Part shown: positions 28,922-36,256 of the stretch, one piece after another | Position numbering within the stretch: position 1 is the first letter of the stretch | Layout: each line of letters starts with the position of its first letter | Assembly (NCBI GenBank): GCA_902489255.1 | Contig: CABTZF010000001.1 | Span: 1 to 64,000, forward strand | Direction of reading: 5' to 3' | Source of the DNA: an uncultured Peptoniphilus sp. | Lineage (GTDB): Bacteria > Bacillota > Clostridia > Tissierellales > Peptoniphilaceae | DNA length: 64,000 bases | The notes under the pieces: model-generated | What the model was told of the DNA's origin: nothing | The model's database searches: none | The model's input: the letters and a program-made list of their open reading frames with translations, nothing else | Translations under genes and position numbers: made by a program

Positions 28922-29168
28922 ATGGGAGAAGTTATACTCTTAATTGAAATAATTATTTTATGCTCTCTTTTTTTATGATATGCATTTTTGAAACGGGGAT
29001 AGATAGAAAAATTTAAAAAATTATACTCCCTACCCGGATGAAGTTCAAAAAAGAATAATGGAGATACCTGAGTATAGTGGCAAGTTTAAAGATAAAGGGA
29101 CATTTGCTATATTTATGGAGAATTTTTTATTATTTTTAGTATTATTTTTTTTTAAATCACAACAATAA
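28922..29168 (+). pseudogene. Decayed N-terminal part of a CPBP-type membrane protein
   Basis: The relic reads MGEVILLIEIIILCS, then in shifted frames LSFFMICIFETGIDRK and KNLKNYTPYPDEVQKRI...EIPEYSGKFKDK...MENFLLFLVLFFF. The NY-PYPDEVQKRI-E-PEY pattern resembles the N-terminal region of clostridial CPBP-type intramembrane metalloproteases; the catalytic part is missing. At least two frameshifts and early truncation make it non-functional. The family call is from memory of the pattern. Confidence 0.4.
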
Positions 29169-29209
29169 GTTAGCCACTTTTGAATACTAAAGTAAACAAG
29201 TGATATAAC

Positions 29210-29236
29210 TTTCCTAGCTAGCTAGGGAATTTTTTT
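29210..29236 (+). terminator. Rho-independent terminator at the end of the transposase relic
   Basis: The 8-bp stem TTTCCTAG/CTAGGGAA (one T-G wobble, CTAG loop) is followed by T7 on the + strand. It also contains the stop codon of the minus-strand transposase relic (29214-29216). Confidence 0.6.
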
Positions 29237-29641
29237 CTATTAACTTAAATTCCTTCATAAATGCTTCTTCAGCAGTGATATATCCTAAAATCTTTCTTGG
29301 ATAATTATTCATCAAATTCATTATTCTTTCTATTTGTTTATCTGTGTATCTACCTATTTCTTCGCCATTTTTAATGAATCTTCTTATTAACTTATGTTGA
29401 TTTTCACTTGTTCCTCTTTCATAGGAACTGTAAGGATGACAATAGTAAATTTTTACATATTCACATATTTTTGTTAAGCTTGAAAATTCTAGTCCATTGT
29501 CTGATGGCAGCTACATATTTTTTTAGAAATTTCCCTATTGCTATATCCTTCGCCTTTATATGCCTCTATTAAAATCATTTCTTTTTCTGAAAGATGGCTT
29601 CCTTTTATGTTTCTCTTTATGTAATTATTTAGATAAGTCAT
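29214..29641 (-). pseudogene. IS30-family transposase with a large internal deletion
   Basis: The minus-strand N-terminal part (MTYLNNYIKRN, then SHLSEKEMILIEAYKGEGYS, NREISKKI) is the helix-turn-helix of IS30 transposases. It joins out of frame near 29510 to the catalytic C-terminal part: SDNGLEFSSL (DDE Asp), YYCHPYSSYERGTSENQHK (DDE Glu), RRFIKNG, and a tail to 29214. About two thirds of a normal transposase of about 330-350 residues is missing, so the element cannot move by itself. It marks this accessory region as an insertion hotspot. Confidence 0.8.
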
Positions 29642-29702
29642 GTAAACTTTATGATATATTAGTAATGACCAAAAAACCAAATTCACAAAGTTTACATGAC
29701 TT
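29635..29702. repeat. 16-bp perfect inverted repeat around the transposase start
   Basis: 29635-29650 (AAGTCATGTAAACTTT) is the exact reverse complement of 29687-29702, with 36 nt between. The inner arm contains the minus-strand ATG of the transposase (29641-29639); the outer arm probably lies at the IS terminus. In RNA read in from outside, this hairpin would hide the start codon. On the + strand it is followed by T6. The remaining stretch to 29891 has only a weak promoter-like TATAAT at 29821. Confidence 0.6.
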
Positions 29703-29891
29703 TTTTATTTTAATGTGGCTTACTTCATTTTACAATCTTCCTAAAAAGATTAAATATAATTTTAAAAAATTCAAAAAATATCACCCTTAATATGATGTGG
29801 AAAAGTTAAAAGTTTAGTAATATAATATTATAAAGGATAAAAAAGTATATTTACATATTTTCTCAAAAAGAAATTTTTGGAGGCGATTGCT

Positions 29892-29936
29892 ATGTATTTT
29901 TTAATAGCGAAGAAGTTAGAATGTAAAAGTTTTTAA
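29892..29936 (+). CDS. Possible 14-residue leader peptide upstream of the SLH gene
   Basis: ATG at 29892 follows GGAGG with 8-nt spacing and encodes MYFLIAKKLECKSF, ending 21 bp before the SLH protein ATG. The strong ribosome binding site is the main support. It may be a leader peptide or the relic of a longer gene; the same 14-base string around the start recurs in a gene relic near 40270. Confidence 0.3.
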   Translation: MYFLIAKKLECKSF

Positions 29937-29957
29937 TCTAAATAAAAGGAGGAAATT

Positions 29958-30719
29958 ATGTCAAAAAAGTTTTTAAGTATTTCAATGATTTTAGTCTTTG
30001 CTTTTTCACTATTTTCTTTAGGCGATAAGGTTTATGCAGGCATAAATGACTTTTATGGCTATGGTGATGAAGCGGGCGAAGTAGATTATAATGATGGATA
30101 TGTAAGTGCAGAAGAAATGATTTCAAATCTTCCTTACAAAGATGTTGACAAGAATTCTTGGTATGCAATTTATGTTTACGAAGCATACTATGCTGGCATT
30201 ATTAAGGGAAAATCAAAGGACACTTTTGATCCTACGGGAAAGGTTACTATGGCAGAGCTTGCCACTATTTCTGCAAAACTGCGAATAGAAAGAATGGTTT
30301 CTGCATCAGACATCGTAACAAAAAAGGGCGATGTTTGGTATATGCCTTATGTTAGATATTGTTATGAAAATGGGGTTTACAACGACAAAAATGTAAAAAA
30401 TGGCAAAAAAACTCTTGAAAATTGTCAAGATTGGAATAGACCAGCCAAGAGAAGTGAAGTTGCAGGAATGCTTGCAAATTGTGACAATTTTTACAAAATG
30501 GGATTCATAAATCCTGATGTTCCAATGACAGATATTAATGATATAGATAGCAATATGAAATTTTCAGAAGAAATTTTAACCCTATACAGGGCTGGAGTTG
30601 CTGTTGGCGATAAAAATATGAGATTTCATCCCAATGAAAAAGTTACAAGAGCTGAAGTGGCAGCTATGGTAACTAGAATTTTATACGACGATTATAAAAT
30701 TGAATTGCCAAAGGGATAA
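29958..30719 (+). CDS. Secreted S-layer homology (SLH) domain protein
   Basis: The 253-residue protein has a signal peptide (residues 1 to about 27, ending YAG). The mature part is almost entirely SLH-type: YKDVDKNSWYAIYVYEAYYAGIIKG (about 55-80) with MAELATISAKL, a second WYMPYVRYCYENGV unit, and a third ILTLYRAGVAVGD followed by the VTRAEVAAMVTRIL end. SLH domains bind pyruvylated secondary wall polymers, so it is cell-wall bound. AAAGGAGGA gives a strong start. It heads the operon that continues with stalk-domain, SPFH and zinc-ribbon genes. No enzymatic domain is present, which suggests a structural or adaptor role. Confidence 0.85.
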   Translation: MSKKFLSISMILVFAFSLFSLGDKVYAGINDFYGYGDEAGEVDYNDGYVSAEEMISNLPYKDVDKNSWYAIYVYEAYYAGIIKGKSKDTFDPTGKVTMAELATISAKLRIERMVSASDIVTKKGDVWYMPYVRYCYENGVYNDKNVKNGKKTLENCQDWNRPAKRSEVAGMLANCDNFYKMGFINPDVPMTDINDIDSNMKFSEEILTLYRAGVAVGDKNMRFHPNEKVTRAEVAAMVTRILYDDYKIELPKG

Positions 30720-30731
30720 TGAGGTCATGAT

Positions 30732-31478
30732 ATGAAAATTTTAAAAAAGAAAAATATAATTTCAAAATTAATGCTACTTACTTTAATTTTATCTTCTTTA
30801 ATACTTTGTGGATTTAAAGTTCAACGACCTATTAAAATTTATATTAACGGACACTTTGTAGAGTCAGACCAACCGCCAATTATTTGGGATAACAGAACTT
30901 TCGTCCCGGTTAGAGTAATTGCAGAAGACCTTGGCGCCAAAGTAGACTACAACAAGGAAGACATGACTGTGACCATAAGAAGGGATAAGACGGATATTTT
31001 ACTTGCAATTGGCGATGACATGGCTTGGTTTTCAGATGAAGAGAAGGCAGGACCGGTTATGTTAGATGAGCCGGCCTTTTTGAAAAACAATAGAACCTAT
31101 CTGCCGCTTAGGTCTATTTCAGAATTATTTGGAATGAATGTTGATTGGAATGGGGTGAAAAGGACTGTATACATCAACGATGAATTTTATCTTCCTGACT
31201 ATATTAATGCAGATAATGCATTAGAAGAAGTCCTTGAGAGATTGAAGGAACTTGGAATTTTTAAAAATGAAAAAGTTTATTTTGAGGTAGATGACTATGA
31301 AATGAAGCTAGATGGCGGAAGTTATGAGGGCTATCTAGTTACAATTAGGAAGGACAACCCTATTGATGAGAATTTGACGGAAATGATGGGACAATACTTC
31401 ATCAACAAGAAGGGGACCCTTCTTATGGAATATGATGTTGTTAAAGATAATTTTAAATTGTTAATTGGAGTTAATTAA
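30732..31478 (+). CDS. Exported stalk-domain (copper amine oxidase N-like) protein
   Basis: The 248-residue protein has a basic, hydrophobic N-terminus (residues 1-28, signal peptide or anchor; ILCGF is not a good lipobox). Then comes a copper amine oxidase N-terminal-like domain with two NNRTFVPVRVIAEDLGAKVDYN/NNRTYLPLRSISELFGMNVDWN-type repeats. The C-terminal about 90 residues (YINADNALEEVLERLK...) are not recognised. The same domain ends the surface protein at the window start. It starts 12 bp after the SLH gene, with GAGGTCATG upstream. It is probably a wall- or membrane-associated partner. Confidence 0.8.
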   Translation: MKILKKKNIISKLMLLTLILSSLILCGFKVQRPIKIYINGHFVESDQPPIIWDNRTFVPVRVIAEDLGAKVDYNKEDMTVTIRRDKTDILLAIGDDMAWFSDEEKAGPVMLDEPAFLKNNRTYLPLRSISELFGMNVDWNGVKRTVYINDEFYLPDYINADNALEEVLERLKELGIFKNEKVYFEVDDYEMKLDGGSYEGYLVTIRKDNPIDENLTEMMGQYFINKKGTLLMEYDVVKDNFKLLIGVN

Positions 31479-31503
31479 AAGTTAAAGATATAAGGAGGAA
31501 ATA

Positions 31504-32328
31504 ATGGGATTTATACAAGCTTTTATGGGTTCTTTAGGTGGAACACTAGCAGATCAATGGAAGGATTTTTATGGGCCAATGCCAGGAGTGCCTGCAACAG
31601 CAGCAGTCTTTCCTGGAATACCTATGGGAGTAAACAACAAGAGGGGAGCAAACTATAAGGGCAATGAAAATGTAATTACTAATGGCACAAAGGTAATAGT
31701 ACCTGAAGGCACAGCCCTTATAACTATTCAAGATGGAGCCATTACAAATATTATTACTGAAGTTGGCGGTTATGAATATAACACAGAGGACCCCAACTCT
31801 AAATCAATATTTGCAGGCGACGGCTTTGTGGACTCAATAGTTAAGTCCTCTTGGGAAAAATTCAAGTTTGGCGGCATACCTGCCACTAGCCAACTGCTTT
31901 TCTATGTGAACTTAAAGGAAATTCCAAACAACAGGTTTGGCACACAGTCAGAAATTTATTGGGACGATGCCTTTTTTGGCACACAAGTTGGTGCCATAAC
32001 TCGTGGCACTTACACCCTTAACATAATTGACCCGATTTTATTTATAAAAAATTTTGTGCCAGTAAAATATTTAATTGCCGATGCAGAAGTTTTTGACTTA
32101 TCCGACATGGATAATGACGCAGCAGAACAATTATTTAACGAAGTTGTTGGAAGTCTTTCAGCTGCCTTTTCAAATTATACAAATGATCCGAGTAGGGGCA
32201 ATCGAATGAGCAGAATCCAAGGCGACCAAATTGGCTTTGCCCAAGCTCTCTCAGGCAGTGGAAGAAGGATATCAATGGAAGACATCAAGAGGACTTCAAA
32301 TTGCAAAGACTGCAATACTTGCCATTGA
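31504..32328 (+). pseudogene. SPFH-domain protein (YdjI-like), N-terminal part before a frameshift
   Basis: The frame from ATG 31504 (strong AAGGAGGA) matches YdjI-type 'virion core'/SPFH proteins: MGFIQAFMGSLGGTLADQWK, NVITNGTKIVVPEG-type strands, IFAGDGFVDSIVKSSWEKFKFGG-type block, RFGTQSEIYWDDAFFGTQVG and AVTRGTYTL-type segment, VGSLSAAFSNYTNDP, QIGFAQALS. Homology ends at residue 250 (32253); the last about 25 codons are out of frame. Dropping one G at 32254/32255 restores a 423-residue protein ending at 32776. Family members scaffold membrane-stress complexes next to PspA or zinc-ribbon proteins. Confidence 0.8.
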
Positions 32329-32776
32329 ATATGACGAAGACACTAAAAAACTCATGTCCGATGTTAAAAAGGCAGATGCCCTTGCCGGCAGTCGAGGAAA
32401 TTCATTTTTCCAACAAGCAGCAGCAAGAGGTATTCAATCTGCCGGTGAAAATGGCGGCGGAGCAAATATGGCATTTATGGGTATGGGCATGAATGCAGCC
32501 GGAAATATGATGGGTGGAGTTAAACAACCGGATACAGGAAATTCTTACCAAGCAAATTTTGGTGCGGGACAATTTAATCAAAACCAAGGATATGGTCAAG
32601 GTGGACAACAAAATCCAAATCCGAATCCTAATCAAAATATAAACCAAAATCCAAGTCCAAGCCAAAGTCAAGAAGACCCTACAGAAAAATTAATAAAGAT
32701 GAAAAAACTTCTTGATGCCGGAGTTATAACGGAAGAAGAATTTGCTAAAATTAAGTCTGATTTGCTAGGCATATAA
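32231..32776 (+). pseudogene. SPFH-domain protein (YdjI-like), C-terminal part with SHOCT
   Basis: This frame continues the previous entry. From 32255 it reads AVEEGYQWKTSRGLQIAKTA, AILAIEYDEDTKKLM, ADALAGSRGNS and AARGIQSAGENGG, which are the second half of the YdjI-type SPFH domain. A Met/Gly-rich then Asn/Gln/Pro-rich linker and a C-terminal SHOCT motif (EKLIKMKKLLDAGVITEEEF) follow. A TTG at 32231 opens the frame but has no ribosome binding site, so it is not expected to be made separately. If the extra G is real, SPFH and SHOCT are uncoupled; otherwise the two entries are one gene. Confidence 0.75.
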
Positions 32777-32787
32777 GAGGTGATCTT

Positions 32788-34317
32788 ATGAATGAAGACA
32801 ATTCAAGAGAAAATGTCAAAATAATTGAAGGCGAAGAAAATTTAAAAGATGGTCAGGTAAAATGTCCAAAATGTGGCTCAACAGATATTGCCACTAATAC
32901 AAAAACAGGCAAGCTTAGATGTAATTTTTGTAGGCATGAATTTGAATTGGCTCTTGCACCGGAAGATGAGGAAATCAGCACGTTACAGGGAACAACAATA
33001 AGAGCCGGTGCCAAAGACATAGATGAAGGAGCTAAAGATTTAATTACACTAAAATGCGAGAGCTGTGGTGCAGAAGTTGTCATTGATACGAGAACTACTA
33101 CACACGCGAGATGCCACTGGTGCCGCAACACCTTGTCTTTAAATAATCAGATTCCTAATGGTGCTGTGCCCGATGTAATTCTACCTTTCAAAGTTTCAAA
33201 GGAAGATGCAAAAAAAGAAATTGCAGGTTTTGTAAAGGCTAGAAAATTTTTTGCTCACCCAAGCTTTACAAGAGAATTTTCTACAGAAAATATTTGCGGA
33301 GTTTATATTCCCTATATGTTAGTTGATGTAAATGCACACATGAGGCTTGAAGGCGAAGGAGAGATCGAAACAGCTTGTCGTGAAATAGAAGAAAATGGCA
33401 AAAAACATTATGAATATGATGCAGATGTATATAATGTTGTGAGAGATTTTGACATATTTATAGATGACTTATCTATTGAATCTTCAAGCGACAAACTAGA
33501 TTACTCATCAAAAAATAAAACTAACAATATAATAAATTCTATTATGCCTTTTGATACAGAAAATTGCGTAAACTTCAATTCAAATTATTTGACAGGCTAC
33601 ACATCTGAAAAAAGGGACATTAATATAGATTATATTCAAAAGGTAGTCCATGCACAAAGCTCTGATATGGCAAGATTTGAAGCAAAGAGGACAATAAAAA
33701 AATATGATAGGGGAGTAAGATGGAAGGTAGAAAATTTTGAGGTAAAGGGCGATTCTTGGAAGGCAGCTTATTTGCCGGTGTGGCTTTATAGCTATATGCA
33801 AACTAAGGGCAAGAAAAATTTGCTTCACTATGTAGCAGTAAATGCCAGGACTCTGGAAACTATGGGTAGTGTGCCAATTAATTTTACAAAACTTTATTCC
33901 ATTTCAATTTTAATTGAAATTTTTGGAGGAATATTGGCATTTATAATAACAACCTTTGCTGCACTTGAAAAATATAATGGCACAGATTTTCAAGAATATA
34001 GTAATTACTCTTGGCTCTTATTACTTTCCGGATTTGTATTTTTTGTAACTATGTATTTGCGATACAGAAATGCCAATGCTAGACATAATTACGAGTTTGA
34101 AACTAAACACGAGATTTCAAACCTTGTCTGTGAAGATGACTTTGTGAGAAGTATTTATTCAGTGAGAAACAGTCAAATTTGGGGAGATAATACAGATGAA
34201 CTAAAGGGTAACAAACTCGACCTCAAAAAAGATAAAGTGCTTAAAAAAGCTATGGATAAGGGAGCCTTAGATGAAGCAATTGAAAATCAACAAAAATTAG
34301 AAAAAAAAGACCAATAA
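32788..34317 (+). CDS. TFIIB-type zinc-ribbon membrane protein (YdjG-like)
   Basis: The 509-residue protein has two N-terminal zinc ribbons (C26/C29..C45/C48 and C90/C93..C109/C112). A long soluble domain (about 130-360) carries ILPFKVSKEDAKKEI and SWKAAYLPVWLYSY. Two transmembrane helices (about 370-397 and 410-430) and a charged C-terminal tail follow. This architecture is known from B. subtilis YdjG, encoded beside PspA-like YdjF and SPFH-protein YdjI. It lies 11 bp after the SPFH gene, with AGAGGTGA upstream. A role in membrane-stress assemblies is inferred from that context; no PspA homologue is in this window. Confidence 0.8.
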   Translation: MNEDNSRENVKIIEGEENLKDGQVKCPKCGSTDIATNTKTGKLRCNFCRHEFELALAPEDEEISTLQGTTIRAGAKDIDEGAKDLITLKCESCGAEVVIDTRTTTHARCHWCRNTLSLNNQIPNGAVPDVILPFKVSKEDAKKEIAGFVKARKFFAHPSFTREFSTENICGVYIPYMLVDVNAHMRLEGEGEIETACREIEENGKKHYEYDADVYNVVRDFDIFIDDLSIESSSDKLDYSSKNKTNNIINSIMPFDTENCVNFNSNYLTGYTSEKRDINIDYIQKVVHAQSSDMARFEAKRTIKKYDRGVRWKVENFEVKGDSWKAAYLPVWLYSYMQTKGKKNLLHYVAVNARTLETMGSVPINFTKLYSISILIEIFGGILAFIITTFAALEKYNGTDFQEYSNYSWLLLLSGFVFFVTMYLRYRNANARHNYEFETKHEISNLVCEDDFVRSIYSVRNSQIWGDNTDELKGNKLDLKKDKVLKKAMDKGALDEAIENQQKLEKKDQ

Positions 34318-34334
34318 AATTTTGGAGCTTTACT

Positions 34335-34930
34335 ATGAAAAAATCTAAAATTAAAATTATTTCTTTATTCTTGGCAGTTATTTTAATGTCAATAAGCTTA
34401 GGAGCATGCGCAAAAAAAATGCAGGCACAGAAGAAGCTGCCAAAGAAGAAGTCAAGACAGAGGAAGCAAGTGAAAAGGAAGAAGAAATAACTTCAGACCA
34501 AAGTCTTTTTGAAATTGCAGGAAATAAATTTGAATTAATTGCAAGTAATCTAATGGAAGACTCCGATGGCGATACAGACCTTGTAAACACATGGAAATTT
34601 ACAAATAATACCAAAGAGGCAAGATCAGCTGCCTTAAATGTCTATATAACCTTTATGCAAAAGTACCAAGAACTGGACACACCGGGATCAATTTTCATCA
34701 AAGAAGGGTCTACAGACCAATTAAGTGACTACGCCTTTGAAAATGTAGAGCCCGGACAAAGTGGAGTTTTCTTCACATCCTATAAATTGAAGGACAAAGA
34801 AAGTCCGGTTACAATTAAAATCTCTGACATAGATGGAGCAGATGAAAGTAAAATAGAAGTGTCAATTGCAGATATGGAAACTGTCACAGTTGACGCCTTA
34901 GTTTACCTCAATAGTTATTTAGCTAAATAA
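34335..34930 (+). pseudogene. DUF5067-like lipoprotein, frameshifted in an A8 tract after the lipobox
   Basis: ATG 34335 (TTGGAG, 7 nt) starts a lipoprotein signal peptide, MKKSKIKII...SLGACAKK, with lipid-accepting Cys25. The frame then hits A8 at 34412-34419 and reads junk to a stop at about 34490. Adding one A restores a 198-residue lipoprotein: KKNAGTEEAAKEE linker, then a beta-rich domain (LFEIAGNKFELIASN, TWKFTNNTKEA, FMQKYQELD, EPGQSG, PVTIKISD) like DUF5067. The orphan downstream frame can start only at ATG 34406, which lacks a signal peptide. It is the last gene of the SLH-SPFH operon. Phase variation, decay or a sequencing indel are possible. Confidence 0.75.
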
Positions 34931-35001
34931 AAATTATTTTCATTATTAATAGTAATAAATATAAATATTATTATATTACAATATTTTTATTTCTACCTAA
35001 A

Positions 35002-35040
35002 CCCCTTTATTGGAAAATTTCTAATAGAGGGGATTTTTTT
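35002..35040 (+). terminator. Rho-independent terminator of the SLH-SPFH operon
   Basis: A 10-bp stem CCCCTTTATT/AATAGAGGGG (one wobble) is followed by a T8 run, 70 bp after the lipoprotein gene. Confidence 0.85.
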
Positions 35041-35060
35041 TGCTTTATGAAAATATTGGG

Positions 35061-35085
35061 GAGACTCCTTAATTAGAGTCTCTTT
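35061..35085 (+). terminator. Second hairpin in the same intergenic region
   Basis: A perfect 7-bp stem GAGACTC/GAGTCTC with an 8-nt loop is followed by TTT only. Between 35086 and 35399 there is only a 35-codon open frame (35134-35241) without a ribosome binding site, which I do not accept as a gene. Confidence 0.4.
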
Positions 35086-35399
35086 CATTATGAAAAAATT
35101 AACATTTATACGCTAATAGGATATCAAATTAAAATGACAAAAAAACTACTAAAAACAAGAATAGGAAATTATACCTTTAGAGGATTTGCATTTTTTTCTA
35201 TTTCAATAATTACTACTTACAAGCAAACAAAATCCAACTGAAGAGAATGCCTTTAGACAATTAATATTAAGCCGATGGTTCAAACAATCAATTAGGTGTA
35301 TGCCTATGGAAAAATTGACCTATGAAATTTTACTATTAATAAAAAAAATTAAAATGGTTATTTACATTAAAAAATATTAAATTTGAAATAAAAAAACTA

Positions 35400-35408
35400 T
35401 GGTATAAT
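35400..35408 (+). promoter_or_regulatory. Extended -10 promoter of the methyltransferase cluster
   Basis: TGGTATAAT (TG-N-TATAAT) lies 33 bp before the ATG at 35442, which is preceded by CGGAGGA. The candidate -35 TTGAAA is only 14 bp upstream, so the extended -10 is the main element. Confidence 0.55.
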
Positions 35409-35441
35409 ATAGATGATAATTAGTATCAACCGGAGGATCAA

Positions 35442-36050
35442 ATGTTCAAGTGTTTTTTTGAAAATTTTAAAAAGCCAAAAGACAATTTTGGCGGCAGATT
35501 TATGTTAAAGAGTATGAATAAAGGGCATGAAAAATTAGCAAGGTGGGGAAGGTCTTACTTAAATATTGATAAAGATTATACTGTCCTAGATTTGGGCTGC
35601 GGTGGTGGACGAAACATTGAATATTTTTTAACTAAAGCTGATAAAGTTTATGGAATTGACCACTCAGAGGCAAGTGTAAAAATGGCGAGTGAAATAAATA
35701 AAAAAGCAATAAAGTCCTGTAGGTGTCAAATATTAGTGGGAGATGTGAAGAACCTTCCATTTGAAGATGAATCCATAGATATTGTTACAGCTTTTGAAAC
35801 TATTTACTTTTGGACTGAAATAGAAAAGTGCTTTAAAGAAATTTATCGAGCCTTAAAAAAAGGCGGACAGTTTTTAATATGCAATGAAGTATCGTCTAAG
35901 GAAAGAAAAGATGTAAAAAAATTAGCGGATATTATAGATATGGAAGTATACACACCTGAGGACTTGACAAAAATGCTTACAGAAGTTGGTTTTAAATCCC
36001 AATACCATTTAGACAGAAAAAAACAAATGGTAGTTATTGCTAAAAAATAG
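35442..36050 (+). CDS. Class I SAM-dependent methyltransferase
   Basis: The 202-residue soluble protein has the Rossmann SAM-binding motif VLDLGCGGGRNIEYF (about 48-62), the acidic strand KVYGIDHSEAS, and motif IV-type VGDVKNLPFEDESIDIVTAFETIYF, followed by the RALKKGGQFLI post-motif. The family is the Methyltransf_11/25 type; small-molecule rather than nucleic-acid substrates are usual. The substrate is unknown. It is the first gene of an accessory cluster with a membrane protein, a second methyltransferase, an ATC-hydrolase-like gene and an alpha/beta hydrolase. The N-terminal KCFFENFKKPKDN resembles the start of the ATC-hydrolase-like protein downstream (inference). Confidence 0.85.
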   Translation: MFKCFFENFKKPKDNFGGRFMLKSMNKGHEKLARWGRSYLNIDKDYTVLDLGCGGGRNIEYFLTKADKVYGIDHSEASVKMASEINKKAIKSCRCQILVGDVKNLPFEDESIDIVTAFETIYFWTEIEKCFKEIYRALKKGGQFLICNEVSSKERKDVKKLADIIDMEVYTPEDLTKMLTEVGFKSQYHLDRKKQMVVIAKK

Positions 36051-36078
36051 ATGTGATAAAGAAAGGCAAGGGATAAAA

Positions 36079-36188
36079 ATGAAATATCACAGCTTTTATT
36101 TCAATTTATTTAAGCATCCTAAAAAAAAGTTTTACTGGAAAAATACGAAGATAACTATGCCAGAGAAATAATAAAAAAAGAAAAATAA
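36079..36188 (+). pseudogene. Truncated, frameshifted copy of the ATC-hydrolase-like gene start
   Basis: ATG 36079 reads MKYHSFYFNLFKHPKKK and then leaves frame at the A8 tract 36121-36128. With one extra A it continues KVLLEKYEDNYAREIIKKEK and stops. The gene at 37860 begins MKYKCFYFLFFKRPMKKVLM and continues EKYDKAYASEIIRKSEK, so this is a clear paralogous fragment of 36 codons. It suggests duplication and loss within the cluster. Confidence 0.65.
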
Positions 36189-36256
36189 TTAATCGAAAAT
36201 TAATGGTAAATCAAATTTATAATTGATTTCATCTAAGAGAAAGAAGGTGTTTAACT

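Noticed and set aside
29560..29790. Plus-strand open frame of 76 codons across the transposase start
   Set aside because: Complement of the IS30 helix-turn-helix region; no ribosome binding site and no domain.
32240..32262. Programmed ribosomal frameshift in the SPFH gene
   Set aside because: No slippery heptamer, stimulatory hairpin or internal ribosome binding site was seen; family members are read in one frame.
35134..35241. 35-codon open frame (MTKKLLKTRIGNY...)
   Set aside because: No ribosome binding site, no promoter, no recognised homology; left as intergenic.
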